A DNA stretch of 64,000 nt from Pseudoips prasinana (GCA_951640165.1 OX621250.1:14409501-14473500), one strand, 5' to 3'; shown: positions 22,865-34,781, counted from the first letter of the stretch. Notes: generated by a model from the letters alone, not told the origin. Numbers and translations: made by a program.

Positions 22865-23342
22865 TTTTTCGTCAAGTAGCTCCGTCGAGTTATCTTTCTT
22901 TTTAGTAGTACTTGTAATCTCCTATAAATCCTTCCATAACTGCTTATTATTTTTATTGGCACTCTGTAATTGTTGTTTTTCACTCTCTTTTTAGTTTTTT
23001 TAGTAAGGTAAAAGTTTGGTGCATCAGGCTTGAGCATTTATGTAATGCGTGGTAGGCTGTTTGTTCGTATTTCTTTATGTATGTATGTAATTGAGTGTAA
23101 GAGTATTTAATATCATATGCAGGTATAGATAATAATGTGTGATATGTAAAAATAGTAAGTTGTATTCTTAGTACTAGAGTGCTTAAGTTAAAAAAGTAAA
23201 CATTTTTATTGTAATACATATTGTTAGGACATTTAGGACACATAGTTTTTAATGACCTAAAGATATTTATGCTAAAATACGATAAAGATAACATGCAATT
23301 AAGATATATATTAAATACAAAAAAGAAAGATACACTAAATAG
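22865..23342 (-). other. Degraded LINE interval where the endonuclease should be
   Basis: Between ORF1 and the RT there are only about 480 bp, far less than an endonuclease domain needs. A non-coding AT-rich stretch (23040-23342) is followed by a short tail of pre-RT linker with several stops. An internal deletion is the simplest explanation. Confidence 0.55.
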
Positions 23343-24190
23343 TCAATTTTCCGAATCATGTTCAGTATCGAATTCCTTTAGTTGAGATGAATTTTTCAGT
23401 ACTATGGTAGCTTCCCCTTCTGATATTTTTATCAATATTTTTCCTTCCGAAATCCAGCAGTACTTAATTTTATTGCATTTTTTTAATTCACGGGCGTAGT
23501 AATATAGTTTCCTTGCGTTTGCTGTCAAACTTTCAGCCAGATATATAGGGCTGTTTCCTTCTAGGCCAACATGACTCGAGTTGAGTTTATTTTTTGGGTA
23601 TGACTTATTATGTGATTTGACGGCAGTGAGGAATGAATTTCGAACGTAAGTATCGGACAACTGAAGAATAATGGGTTTCTTAGCCTCAGGTTTACCAGGT
23701 GCACGGTAAATTTCGCGTACGTAGGAATGTTGAAAATCTATATTCAATGACTTGGCGGTGCAGGAGATGTACGTCATTAGGTCTTGTTTACTCTCATTTT
23801 CTCTTCGTGGTACATTTCTCATCTCGATAGTCGCTCGATTAATTTGGCGCTTCTTTCTAGATTTTCAACTTTTTCTTGTAGGATAAGAATGTTTGTTTCA
23901 TTAATTTTGCATTCCTTTTCCAATGTTACTATTTTGGTTTGCATTTGGCATTGTTGTTGGCTATTAAATTGAATGGATTCTTCAATGCTTTTGAGGGTAC
24001 TTTTGAAGGAGCCAAGCATTTCACGGATTTCATTTTTGAATTCGTTAAAATCATCTCTTGTTAGTTCATCTGTTTTGCGCTTTGAGTAACGTTCACGTTG
24101 GGTTATGTACGAGAATTCTGATGTTTTAATATTACAATCCATTTTATTAAGTTGGGAATCAGAACCCGACTTGATAGGCGAGTTGCTCAT
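23343..24190 (-). pseudogene. LINE ORF1 protein (coiled coil plus nucleic-acid-binding domain), one frameshift
   Basis: The first frame (24190-23819) begins Met-Ser-Asn-Ser and holds a basic segment and a heptad-rich coiled coil (residues about 50-120). The second frame (23822-23343) continues with R-N-V-P-R-R-E-N-E, then a folded domain with L-T-A-N-A-R-K-L-Y-Y-Y-A-R-E-L. The sequence I-E-M-R-N-V-P reads straight through in the second frame, so a single small frameshift near 23830 split one ORF of about 280 residues. The C-terminal domain resembles the FP-type domain seen in LINE ORF1 proteins of moths; the family assignment is from memory of motifs. No CCHC zinc knuckle is seen. Confidence 0.75.
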
Positions 24191-24664
24191 AGTACCAGGA
24201 GATTATACCTACGCGGAGGTTTAGAAACGTCCACTACACTGGTGAGCGTGCGACACTGCGTACGTGAACTACCGCAGGTGTGTGGATCCCAATGCGTTAA
24301 TGATCTATTGCAGTGTAGTGCGGTGAATATGGCTGTGTGCGTTAGCTCAGTACACACAGGCGACTCGTATCAGCGCAGAGGCGGCGTTAACTCGTAGAAT
24401 TTGTCTGTGTGCACTGGTGAGTACCGCCGGCGCATCCCGTAAAGATACTGATCGTAGATAACTGATGGGTGTGTGTGAGAGATAACGTAACTCACGCGCC
24501 GCGGCTTCCTTGGAATTCTGGTTTCCTGGTACTTTCTTGTATTTAAAAACTGATTAAATTAATAAAATGTTGATTTTACTGTATTAGAAAAATAAAAATA
24601 TAGCACAGAGGTAGCACACGTCTGTTCGCTTTCGCGGTCCGGGGGAAGGGGATTATTTAGAGGG
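24191..24664 (-). other. LINE 5' leader
   Basis: No coding frame is supported. On the minus strand this stretch leads into ORF1 and would hold the internal promoter. Its right edge meets unit-2 sequence at TTATTTCC. It is more GC-rich than its surroundings around 24240-24500. Confidence 0.5.
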
Positions 24665-25451
24665 TTATTTCCTTAATTTATAGTACTTGCCCCGTATTCT
24701 GAGGAGCGTTTTAGTCGATCTTGATGAAGTTATTAGGAGTTACCTAAAACAAGTCGAGGCTATTAGTGACTCTAGTGATACTATACACATTCCGATACAT
24801 CGTACTCGCCGGCCTCGATGGTCTAGCGGTAGCGTGTTCACCCGCAAAGAACAAGGTCCTGGGTTCAAATCCCGGGTCGGGCCAAAAAGGATTTTGGGAC
24901 TTCTCTGTAAATAGAAAAATGTCTCAGAATCAGCTCGAAGTCTGGGAGTCGGCGGTATTTATACCCCCGTGCCTCGGAGAGCACGTAAAGCCGTCAGTCC
25001 TGTGCCTGACCTCTTTCAGGTCGTGTCGTTAGGCGTCCCATCGGATCATGAGAGTGATGGAATAGAAAGTGCTCCTGTGTTTGCGCACACACTTGTGCAC
25101 TATAAGTCCGGCGAAGATGGCTGATCTCTATTGAGACTGGCGGCCGTGGCCGAAATTCGGCTAGGAGGACATTATTATTACTCACCGGCCAAGAGAACAA
25201 CCGCTAACGTGTGTTGCGACGACGATCGCCCTCCATGACTCTTACTGTGCAATCTTGTCGATAAAATGCCCCCTCTAATCTTCAACCAGACGCTAGACGT
25301 GGCTCGTCTGGTTGAAGATTTGTTTTTTTTTGTTTCATTGAAGAAGAGCGCAAATGGGTACTGCAAAATAAAAGGCCCCCCTTTGGTGCGGCCCATGGGT
25401 CTCGTTACGCCCATTGTTGCGTGTCCGCGGCCAAGGTGACACGATATGACG
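24665..25451 (+). repeat. Unit 2 of the segmental duplication, middle piece with full SINE1
   Basis: Homology resumes with TTAATTTATAGTACTTGCCC, continues through TTAGTCGATCTTGATGAAG and SINE1, then the GCGTGTCCGCGGCCAAGG block, and stops at CGATATGACG where the foldback element is inserted. A 16-bp perfect inverted repeat (25277-25292 with 25305-25320; AATCTTCAACCAGACG and complement) lies between SINE1 and the insertion. Confidence 0.88.
24806..25181 (+). mobile_element. SINE1, tRNA-derived, full-length copy (unit 2)
   Basis: The A box TGGTCTAGCGG is at 24819-24829 and the B box GGTTCAAATCC at 24862-24872. The roughly 290-bp body contains CTCGGAGAGCACGTAAAGCC and GCGCACACACTTGTGCA. The 3' end is AATTCGGCTAGGAGGACATT with ATT repeats. 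The copy at 29511-29889 is nearly identical; the one at 16176 has lost most of the body. Confidence 0.9.
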
Positions 25452-27497
25452 TGTGCGTCACGATTGCTCCGCCACGTTATCCAAACAGAAAAAGAAATCG
25501 CTATATTTTTGTCAAAATTAGTCATAATCGAAAGTAACAAACCAAAACTTTGTCAAAGCAGAAATAAAGAAGTTACAGGGGTTTTAAGTTGGCCGCGCGA
25601 ACGTAATTGGACGCCATGGAGATCTCAGTAACTACTTGTGATAGAGATCTAAATCTTTTTGTTAATTGAGCATTTCATTTGTCAACAATTGTCGAAAAAA
25701 GAATTATAGGTAAGACTTAAGATCAATATTTCACGAAATATTCACCTTAGAAGTTATGGCCGCGCAATCGTGCACTTGATGTTTCTTGAATCTCGATTAT
25801 TTCTTCAAAACTTTAGATTTCATGCAGTAAAACTGTTACTAGAAGAAAGGTCTTAATATGTTCAAAGTACCGAAAGCATTTAATGCCACCAAAGTTTATT
25901 TAAACTGACGAAATCAAGGCAAAACAAATGTTACGTGGCCGCGCAATCGTAACGTTACTTTGAACGCTGATATCTCATTATCTATAACTGTTAAGATTTC
26001 GGTGTTAACATCCATTTATTCGTAATATTAACCTAATCAGATTGACATAGCGTTTTACCCTCAGGACAATTCTCTACGCGTGTAATCTCAAAAATGATGA
26101 TATCTCTTATAATGTTCGAGCAGAGTGACCATAATTTCTGTTAAATATGGGGATATCTTTTGCTCTACTAGACGAAAATGTACCTGTTAGGAATAATTGT
26201 TGTGGAATTGGCTAAAATAAGAGTTTAATGCACTTTCCTTTTTCCGTTTGTGAAACGACTTTTATGTTTTATTATGTATTGACGAGTTATAATTTTATCA
26301 ATAAAATAAATAATATAATGGCAACAGTATTTCTTGAGCTGGAGTTTCGACCATTTACGTAAAATCGATATAGTAAGTACCTATAATTATTACGAATTCG
26401 CTGTGTGTTGGCGGCGTAGAATATCATCACCCCATATCATCCCGTGGCCCCCCCACTAGAAATCGTCCCGAAGGAAAACCTACTAGAGAACGGGCAGCAG
26501 CGTTTTTCTGTGAACTTTGCGGAGGATTTTGTCCAACAGTGGACGTAAATTGGCTGACATGGTGAAGTATAATGTTTTTACGGTCATAAATTATACGAAA
26601 TATAACGCGATTGGAACAATTTAATGTCCCACATTTGGTTCTTAATTTAATATGTATTTCAAATTAGGAGTCAAATTTTCGTGGGTTAGTAATGCTAGAA
26701 ATATAAATGTATTAAATGTTTATTTCCTACAATCCGTGTACCTAAATGTCTATAAGTACATACATTTTCGTCTAGTAGAGCATAAGATATCCCCATGTTT
26801 AACAGAAATTATGGTCACTCTGCTCGAACATTATAAGAGATATCATCATTTTTGAGATTACACGCGTAGTAAATTGTCCTGAGGTTAAAACGCTATGTCA
26901 ATCTGATGAGGTTAATATTACGAATAAATGGATGTTCACACCGAAATCTTAACAATTATAGATAATGAGATATCAGCGTTCAAAGTAACGTTACGATTGC
27001 GCGGCCACGAAACTTTTGTTTTGCCTTGATTTCGTCAGTTTAAATAAACTTTGGTGGCATTAAATGCTTTCGGTACTTTGGACATATTAAGACCTTTCTT
27101 CTAGTAACAGTTTTACTGCATGAAATCTTAAGTTTTGAAGAAATAATCGAGATTAATGAAACATCAAGTGCACGATTGCGCAGCCATAACTTCCAAGGTG
27201 AATATTTCGTGAAATATTGATCTTAGTCTTATAATTCTTTTTTCGACAATTGTTGACAAATGAAATGCTCAATTAACAAAAAGATTTAGATCTCTATCAC
27301 AAGTAGTTACTGACATCTCCATGGCCGCGCAATCGTGCACGTTACGTTCGCGCGGCCAACTTAAAACCCCTGTAACTTCTTTATTTCTGCTTTGACAAAG
27401 TTTTGGTTTGTTCCTTTCGATTTTGACTAATTTTGATAAAAAATATAGCGATTTCTTTTTCTGTTTGGATAACGTGGCGGAGCAATCGTGACGCACA
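25452..27497. mobile_element. Foldback DNA element with 740-bp arms and 10-bp target duplication
   Basis: Both ends read TGTGCGTCACGATTGCTCCG inward, and the arms stay complementary for about 740 bp (25452 to about 26190, and about 26760 to 27497). The flanks repeat CGATATGACG (25442-25451 and 27498-27507), while units 1 and 3 have a single TGATATGACG, so insertion is proven by comparison. The arms carry repeated GGCCGCGCAATCGT words (about 25590, 25758, 25936 and complements at 26996, 27170, 27320-27358). The centre (about 26440-26570) holds a short RTE 3'-end piece (TCCAACAGTGGACG). There is no transposase. Long arms and a 9-10 bp duplication suggest a non-autonomous Mutator-like foldback, by inference. 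Confidence 0.9.
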
Positions 27498-27609
27498 CGA
27501 TATGACGTCATCATATATGGGCAAATCCTGTTGTTTTTTCCCACCATACTTCTGCTGGAAGCGAGCTCTAACCTCCGTCGGCTGCTTCTACAAAGTTATA
27601 TTTGACAGG

Positions 27610-27870
27610 CCTGTTGGCGCGGTTGGTAGATACGCTGCCTTTCACGCTGCAGGTCGGGGGTTCGATTCCCACCCGGGACAAATATTTGTGTGCATGAACA
27701 TGTCGTTTGTCCCGATCTGTGTGTAAATTATCTATATAAGTATGTACTTATAAAAGAAAAATAGTATATGTAAAAATAGTATATCAGTTATCTGGTTTCC
27801 ATAGTACAAGCTCTGCTTAGTTTGGGATCAGATGGCCGTGTGTGAATAATGTCCCAGGATATTATTATTA
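27610..27870 (+). mobile_element. SINE2, tRNA-derived (unit 2)
   Basis: Head CCTGTTGGCGCGGTTGGTAG with a B box GGTTCGATTCC near 27658-27668, the shared body, and the end GTCCCAGGATATTATTATT. It is colinear with the copy at 16724. Confidence 0.88.
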
Positions 27871-27997
27871 TATGCACCAACATATAACTCCCACTACTTT
27901 ACTTGCAAACGACGCGACGGGAAAATAAATGAACATCTAATAATTTCAAAGATATGCTCAGTTGAAATAAATATATCATCACACGATAAGTTCATAA

Positions 27998-28114
27998 ATG
28001 GGAGGTCTACAAGAGTTAACAGCCCAAATAGACTTGCCTCAAGACTTCGCAGAAGAACATACCATCCTCATAACTGACGACACCGTCGTGGAACACCATA
28101 CCCTTTGCGATTAG
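27998..28114 (+). pseudogene. Terminal exon C, unit 2, 5'-deleted
   Basis: The last 38 codons and the TAG of exon C are present (from ATGGGAGGTC at 27998), with one nearby difference in the Gly-Leu-Gln codons. The acceptor and first six codons are gone: TTCATAA is joined directly to ATGGGAGG. Without an acceptor it is unlikely to be spliced. Confidence 0.8.
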
Positions 28115-29238
28115 CGCCGGGTGTCTTCAGATATTTATTTAAGAAATTTAATATTACATCGGCTGGTTAGCTCGCGGCGAATTGGTTAGCCGTGAAATAA
28201 GCAAACCGAAGTATTCATCATATGTCTATTTCTTAAATATGATATCCATGTTTTAATTGGCCGAACATTGTAGGGAGACTAATCTATCATTCTAGCTCTG
28301 ATGATGCGTTGATATCAAGGACCCGTCTCTTATTTTGTATTTACATGATTAGGAATACTGTCGCCGCGAGATATCCAAATAAAAAAAATGTATTGTTATG
28401 CTGTCAGTATTTTTAAATAGTTAAGATTTTATAAGAAATTATTTACTGATCAAGCTCTGAATCTCAAAATATAAAAATGTCGACATTGAAAAACTGTGAT
28501 TTATGTTTTAGTCCGTCCTTCCAGACCACCGACATAATTAGTTCAGGTATAACCATAAAATAAATAAAAAACCAATTTAATTTATATCATTTATTATTTT
28601 CTTAACCATATTTATTATTCCGCCGGATCACGCCCCGGCACAGCTCCATCAGCGGCAGCGGTTCAGCTGGAAGGAATAGACGCCGATTTTATATAACATT
28701 TTACATTAAATTACGAGATGCAGATGCTGGATGCTTCACTTGTACGCCTTATGTTGGAAAAACAAATTAAAAATATTTCACGTGGAACAACGAGATAAGA
28801 GCTTTAAACGCTGAACACAAACTCTTTTTTGCTTTTCAAGAAAGCGTTTTCTGGACGGATGTAATCCAGCGTCCCAACAGAGGTTACCTTAGTTGTAGCC
28901 AACCACCTAGACTGCAGATGTAATCCAAATTTGGATTTGATCTTTAACGTCCTTGGATTACATCCGTGTAGCCGGCGAATTACATCCAACCAAAGAACGC
29001 TGTGGCAGGGAGCGGTATCGCACGTATGTGATTGCAAATTGCCGTCCGCAAACCAGAGCCGCCAATGCGAAATTAATTATAATTTAATCGATATTTATAA
29101 GATTTTTCATCCCCATGGGATATTACGTCCGAAACATATAAAGATGCACCTCACAAGAAAACGGTTTGGGAGATAGATCAAAAAGTACAAGGAGTTGGAC
29201 CAAAATGCTAATGAATCAAATGTTACAAAGTAGCTAAA
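28115..29238 (+). other. 3' flank of unit 2
   Basis: This repeats the 3' flank of unit 1, including AATAAA words near 28375-28380 and 28559-28568 and the GATGTAATCC cluster at about 28857-28990. No gene is seen. Confidence 0.6.
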
Positions 29239-29510
29239 ACTATTATTGCTTCACATAAATGTTATCGTGAGATTTCTTTTATGCCGTGTAAGGTACAAAA
29301 GTTTCAGAACAGGTACAAAATAGAACCAAATGTGTGCTTAATATCCCGTCATTATGACTTTTATAATTTATTTCCATAATTTATTGTGCTTGCCACGTAT
29401 TCTGAGGAGTTTTAGTCGATCTTGATGAAGTTATTAGGAGTTACCTAAAACAAGTCGAGGCTATAAGTGACTCTCGCGATACTATACACATTCCGATACA
29501 TCGTACTCGC

Positions 29511-29889
29511 CGGCCTCGATGGTCTAGCGGTAGCGTGTTCACCCGCAAAGAACAAGGTCCTAGGTTCAAATCCCGGGTCGGGCCAAAAAGGATTTTGGGA
29601 CTTCTCTGTAAATAGAAAAATTTCTCAGAATCAGCTCGAAGTCTGGGAGTCGGCGGTATTATACCCCCGTGCCTCGGAGAGCACGTAAAGCCGTCGGTCC
29701 TGTGCCTGACCTCTTTCCGGTCGTGTCGTTAGGCGTCCCATCGGATCATGAGAGTGATGGAATAGAAAGTGCTCCTGTGTTTGCGCACACACTTGTGCAT
29801 TATAATATGTCCGGCGAAGATGGCTGATCTCTATTGAGACTGGCGGCCGTGGCCGAAATTCGGCTAGTAGGATATTATTATTATTATTA
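29511..29889 (+). mobile_element. SINE1, tRNA-derived (unit 3)
   Basis: Nearly identical to the copy at 24806. The B box region reads TAGGTTCAAATCC, and the tail is a longer ATT repeat (29873-29889). Confidence 0.9.
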
Positions 29890-30206
29890 CTCAACGGCCA
29901 AGAGAACAACCGCTAACGTGTGTTGCGACGACGATCGCCCTCCATGACCCTTACTGTGCAATCTTGTCGATAAAATGCCCCCTCTAATCTTCGTCTGGTT
30001 GAAGATTTGTTTTTTTGTTTCATTGAAGAAGAGCGCCCATGGGTCTCGATACGCCCATTGTTGCGTGTCCGCGGCCAAGGTGTTCATACGACATGATATG
30101 ACGTCATCATATACGGGCAAATCCTGGTGTTTTTTCCCACCATACTTCTGCTCGAAGCGAGCTCTAACCTCCGTCGGCAGCTTCTACAAAGTTATATTTG
30201 AGCGAG

Positions 30207-30471
30207 CCTGTTGGCGTGATGGGTAGATACGCTGCCTTTCACACCGCAGGTCGTGGGTTCGATTCCCACCCGGGACAAATATTTGTGTGCATGAACATGT
30301 CGTTTGTCCTGAGTCTGAGTGTAAATTATCTATATAAGTATGCATTTACAAAAGAAAAATAGTATATGTAAAAATAGTATATCAGTTATCTGGTTACCAT
30401 AATAGTACAAGCTCTGCTTAGCTTGGGATCAGATGGCCGTGTGTGAATAATGTCCCAGGATATTATTATTA
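30207..30471 (+). mobile_element. SINE2, tRNA-derived (unit 3)
   Basis: Head CCTGTTGGCGTGATGGGTAG, B box GGTTCGATTCC at about 30256-30266, and end GTCCCAGGATATTATTATT. The 22-kb block lies about 13 bp after its end. Confidence 0.88.
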
Positions 30472-31252
30472 TATGCACCAACATTCGACGGGTGCAAAGT
30501 AATTAAAGTCAACTGCAATTTTGAGATTTTTGGTTTTTTGTGAAAACTAACTTAAAATATCAAGTTTTACAACATAGCAAAAACAAAAATACAAATAGTG
30601 CAGTCATTGAAGCGAAAAATATACGGTCTTACCTCCGATTTTTTTTTACTGTGAACCGATTTGCATGAAAATTTGGAATTAGGCTCATCTTACCCTTAAC
30701 TTCAAAAGTGAAAATGATCTGAACTCCGCCTGTTATTTTTAAGGGATGTAAACAACCTCTTAATGGAAAAATTTACATTGAGCCATTTTATCGCTATAAA
30801 ACATGTCTAATAGTAAGGGGTGAAATTGTACAATTTTTTTCTCTTTTAAATGGCAACACTAACATGCCAGCCATGTTTTGCATTGACGTTAGCGCAAGAG
30901 CACGTTTCCTTGTGGAAGAAAAAATATATTAAACAGTGTAGGTGGAAAATATTAAAAATATCAAAGAATTAACTTCTATGGTGGTGACGTAAGTATGATC
31001 TTTGCATTGAATGGCATTTGTTACTAAAATTATGTGTTTCTTTTAGAATAATGACAATATTTCGTTTCATCTCAATGGCTGCCATTTTCATAGATATATC
31101 AGTTTTTAAGCAACGTGGCTACTTTGATAGGATATACGAGGCGAAATTGATAGTTATCAATTTCGCTCCATATTCTATAGTGCATGATTTTAAAAGGGCT
31201 TAGTAAGGTTTATCAAACTAACCCACTATAGTTTTGGTTTCAGATCGCGAAA

Positions 31253-33166
31253 ATGGTGCGGGCTTACAAGAGGACGGCGGGCACCCGCAATTACAAGAAC
31301 TACTCCCAAGAGACGTTAGAAGCAGCAATAGAGAAAATATCAGACAATGAGTTATCTATTATTGCCGCGTCCATGCAGTATAAAATTCCTTTTGGAACTT
31401 TGTACAATAAATATAAAGGCATGCATGGACGAACTCCTGGCGCTCAACCAGTATTTTCACACCAAGAAGAAATTTCCATTTTAAAAGCTGCAGCAACATG
31501 TGCCGATTGGGTTTTCCTCTAACCACGTTAGATTTGCGAATGTTTGCTAAATCTTACTTGGATCGGCAAGGAAAATCAATTGCTCGCTTTAAGAACAAAA
31601 TACATTTGGCCAACGATTAGCGAGCAACATAAAGAGGTCCAGAGCAGCAGTAGGCCGAGAATCACTGAACAAATATTTCCATAACCTGGAAACTGAAATA
31701 GAGAGTGTTCCGGCATCGAATATATTTAACTATGACGAGTCTAACTTGCCAGACGACCCAGGTAAAAAGAGATGCAGAAGAGGCGTAAAATACCCCGAAA
31801 AAGTCATGAACTTTTCTAAAAGTCATGACTTTTTCCGTTAGACAACGGTCATGATATGTGGGAGTGCAGATGGAACACTCCTGCCCCCTTATGTAATTTA
31901 TAAATCCCAGCATCTGTATGATACATGAAGGGAGCGAGGAATAGTGGGTTCACCATGCTGTGTGGAACCGTGTTGTAGCCGTGGTAGCAGATACAACAGG
32001 ACCACGAGTGGCTGGATCGATACAGCCACCTTTCGTGATTGGTTCATGACTTGCTTTCTCCCCCATGCTAAAAGATTAGAAGGGAGGAAGGTCATAATTG
32101 GTGATAATTTATCATCACATCTTGATAGCGACGTTTTGAATACCTGATCAGAGAACAATATTCGATTCATATGTCTGGTTCCCAATTCAACTCATTTATG
32201 TCAACCTTTAGATGTGGGTTTTTTCAGACCCATGAAGATTGCTTGGAGATATGTCCTAGATGACTGGAAAAAATCTAATTTAAGGGCCACAACTGTACCA
32301 AAGGATAGCTTTCCGGCTTTGCTCAAGAAAGGAATAATGACTATGGACGAAAAGCCACCTAAAAACAAAGAAGCTGATACGGAAACTTCTGCACCCAAAA
32401 GAAATTTGATGAGTTCTTTCAAAGCAACCGGAATTTTTCCATTTGATAGGGATCAGGTGTTAAAAAGACTGCCACAAGAAGACCCTGTACTCGATGTCGA
32501 CAATGTAGTCAGAGACCAGTTAACAGATTTTTTAAAAGAACAAAGATTAGGAAAAACATCTGAGCCTGCAAGAAAGAAAAAAGGTTACAAGTAGAAGCAG
32601 GAAGAAGCATTTCTACTCTGGATGTACCACTGGATCCAGAAGAGCAAGAAGAACCGAGAAGGAGCGTTTCTACTCGGAATGAACCACTGGATCCAGAGGA
32701 GGAACCAGATGCAGAAAGAAACATAATTACTCCAGGTGAATCACTGGGTCCGGAAAAGCAAGTGGAAGCAGGAAGGAGTATTTCTACTCCCGATGAACTA
32801 TTGGATCCAGAAGATACTATCCCAGATCGCAATGATAACGATATCACCGACTGTGAGTCAGAAAACAGTTGCAATTATCGAGGGCCAGAAATAGGTCAAT
32901 TCATTTTAGCCAAATTTGGTTCAAAAAGAGGCAAGAAAACTTATCATTATGTCTGCTCAATAGAAGATGTTTCTGACGAAAAGCTGGTTGCCCAAGGTTA
33001 TACGTCTCAAAAGAAGTCTAAGAGGATTTTCCGTCCAGTTCCAAACGATGTATCCATCATTGAAACATGTGACATAATAACCTTTTTGCCACAACCAACT
33101 TTTAATGGCCAGTGTTATAGTTTTCCTGCTGAAGTTATGATTAAGGAGCTTAGATATTTTTTTTAA
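31253..33166 (+). pseudogene. Tigger/pogo-like transposase (DDE_1 / CENP-B-type), frameshifted
   Basis: ATG at 31253 opens an N-terminal helix-turn-helix of Psq/CENP-B type (residues about 20-65: S-I-I-A-A-S-M-Q-Y-K-I-P-F-G-T-L). Shifted frames downstream carry the DDE core: N-Y-D-E-S-N (31729), I-I-G-D-N-L-S-S-H (about 32093-32120) and Q-P-L-D-V-G-F-F (about 32203-32226), so all three acidic residues can be read. Frameshifts or stops occur near 31515, 31615, 31840, 31920, 32143 and 32594. The tail at 32595-32815 has four roughly 20-residue repeats around (S-I/V-S-T ... L-D-P-E) and ends in a conserved-looking C-terminal domain (E-I-G-Q-F-I-L-A-K-F to 33166). The element is dead; the family call is from motifs. 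Confidence 0.85.
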
Positions 33167-33845
33167 ATAAGAAGTTATTTAGATATCTATTGAATGTTGA
33201 TTTTATAATAGAAATTGTAGTTTCTGAATGAAGAGTTTTAGATTTTGTAACATTTTTGTATTAATTGATTTTTTTTTCTTAATCACTTATAATATTTTGA
33301 TCTCATAATTATCATGTCAAGACTGATTTAAGACTGTTTAGAAATTATATTTGAGTTTTATTTACTTATATGTAGGTATATCTATAAGGAAATTAATAAA
33401 ACCGTGGTTAATTAGAAGATATTTCATTTTTATCTACTTACTTCACCCTTATCAAAGTTTCCCTTTTTATCAAAATAACCCCAAAAATATATTTTTGTTT
33501 ATAAATTTATACAAAATAGACGGATTTTTTTTTGTTTTATTACTTATAATTGGGGTGTCTTTAAGTTGCAGTTAAAAAGAATGGAGTATCAAAGTAATCC
33601 CGTTTCCATTTTAACTTTGATAAGCTCATTTTTTAAAATTTTCTCCCAAACTATTGCAAATATTATCATTTTTATTAGAGGATATGGTTCATTTAGTAGA
33701 GTCGCTAACACTGCATTTTTTTCATATTTTTGTATATTTAATTGATGTAGATATGGGAATTTTAATTTCAATATTAATCAATTTAACCCCGTTCTACGGT
33801 AACTACCCAAATTACAGGTATGCATGGCATTGATTTTGATAACAT
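33167..33845. other. AT-rich non-coding stretch of the Tigger-like element
   Basis: No frame or motif is supported beyond long A/T runs. It lies between the transposase stop and the truncated mariner. Confidence 0.5.
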
Positions 33846-34634
33846 TTAAAATAGAGGTCGCGCGTTGTCGTGCAGGAGCAGCGGAGACGAGCGATTGACC
33901 AATGCTGGTTGGAGATGCGCCAGCTTCTCCATCATTGTGCTCAGTTCTTCACAGTACACATCTGCAGTAATGCTCACCCCGTTTGGTAAGAAGCTGTGAT
34001 GAATCACACCGGCGCTAGACCACCAAACAGTGACCATCACTTTTCTAGGGGTAAGTTTTCGTTTAGGGCATTGTTTAGGTGCTGAACCAGGATCCAACCA
34101 ACTTGCTGAGCGCTTGCGGTTATCAAACAGAATCCATTTTTCATCGCAGGTAACAATGCGGTTCAAAATTCCTTCATTTGTGTGTCTGTTGAGCAGTGCA
34201 AGGCACGTCTCGACGCGTACTTCGCGCTGGCGATCATTGAGTTCGTGGGGCACCCATTTGTCAAGCTTTTTTACCTTGCCAATTTGACGCAAATGGACCA
34301 ATATTGTTTTGACGCTAACGTCGAAAGCTGCTGCTAATTCAGCCGTAGATTGTGTATCATCAGCTTCCACAACCGCCTTTAATTCGTCATTGTCGACCAA
34401 AGTCTTCGGACGACCGCGAGGTTCATTTTTCAGGTCGAAATTTCCAGAACGGAAGCGAGCAAACCAATAACAGGTGGTGCGTTGGTTTGTAGTGTTAGCT
34501 CCGTAAACGTCGTTGATGTTGCGTGCCGCTTGTGCCGCGTTGCTGCCACGACGGTACTCATATTCCATAATTACTCGAATTTTTAACGTATCCATGATGA
34601 CGAAAAAGATTGAAATGCGATGAAAATGTAACAC
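33846..34634 (-). pseudogene. mariner transposase, C-terminally truncated
   Basis: The open frame reads a mariner transposase: paired helix-turn-helix (residues about 14-110, including G-R-P-K-T-L-V-D and T-V/I-L-V-H-L), W-V-P-H-E-L linker, first catalytic Asp in V-T-C-D-E-K-W-I and second in L-L-H-D-N-A-R-P. It stops two residues after N-A-R-P, so the region with the third Asp (Y-S-P-D-L in the family) is missing; full proteins are near 345 residues, this is 262. The likely native start is Met-14 (34595). The N-terminal two thirds are unbroken, suggesting a fairly young insertion cut by a deletion at 33845. No TIR is visible. Confidence 0.9.
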
Positions 34635-34781
34635 TAATCAATAAAGAAATGACTACTTTTGGAAAAAAGAATCCATGTTTTTAAAATAAAATTAATTTGA
34701 AATTAGAATTCTTAGCCAAACAAAAATTATTTTGATTTGAAATGGCCAGTACTGCAGAACGGCAATTTCATAGGTAAAGAC

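Larger units (their letters stand above)
18604..24664 (-). mobile_element. CR1/Jockey-superclade LINE inserted in unit 2, nearly full length but dead
   Basis: On the minus strand this element reads 5' leader (24664-24191), ORF1 (24190-23343), a degraded and endonuclease-deleted stretch (23342-22865), reverse transcriptase (22864-21174), 3' UTR, and a 3' end of AAT repeats (TAATAATAATAATCA on the + strand at 18604). Units 1, 3 and 4 give the uninterrupted target sequence, so both edges are well placed; no clear target duplication is seen because the edge is AAT-rich. It is interrupted by a TIR transposon at 18683-20909. A related LINE lies at 59020-61160. Confidence 0.85.
27498..29238 (+). repeat. 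Unit 2 of the segmental duplication, right piece
   Basis: Homology resumes at the duplicated CGATATGACG and runs through SINE2, a 5'-deleted terminal exon, the 3' flank and the GATGTAATCC cluster to the next unit start at 29239. Relative to unit 1 about 130 bp (17101-17229 equivalents) are missing just before the exon. Confidence 0.88.
29239..30484 (+). repeat. Unit 3 of the segmental duplication, left piece
   Basis: The unit starts ACTATTATTGCTTCAC and contains full SINE1 and SINE2 copies. It breaks off after CACCAACAT, where the 22-kb nested block starts. It resumes at 52434 with ATAACACCC; joining the two gives exactly the CACCAACATATAACACCC of unit 1. Confidence 0.9.

Noticed and set aside
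24687..25032. Small open frames across SINE1
   Set aside because: They repeat in every SINE copy, overlap in several frames and contain tRNA-like boxes; no coding support.
30485..30502. TA target duplication for the 22-kb block
   Set aside because: Joining CACCAACAT to ATAACACCC gives the empty site exactly, so no duplicated TA can be shown.
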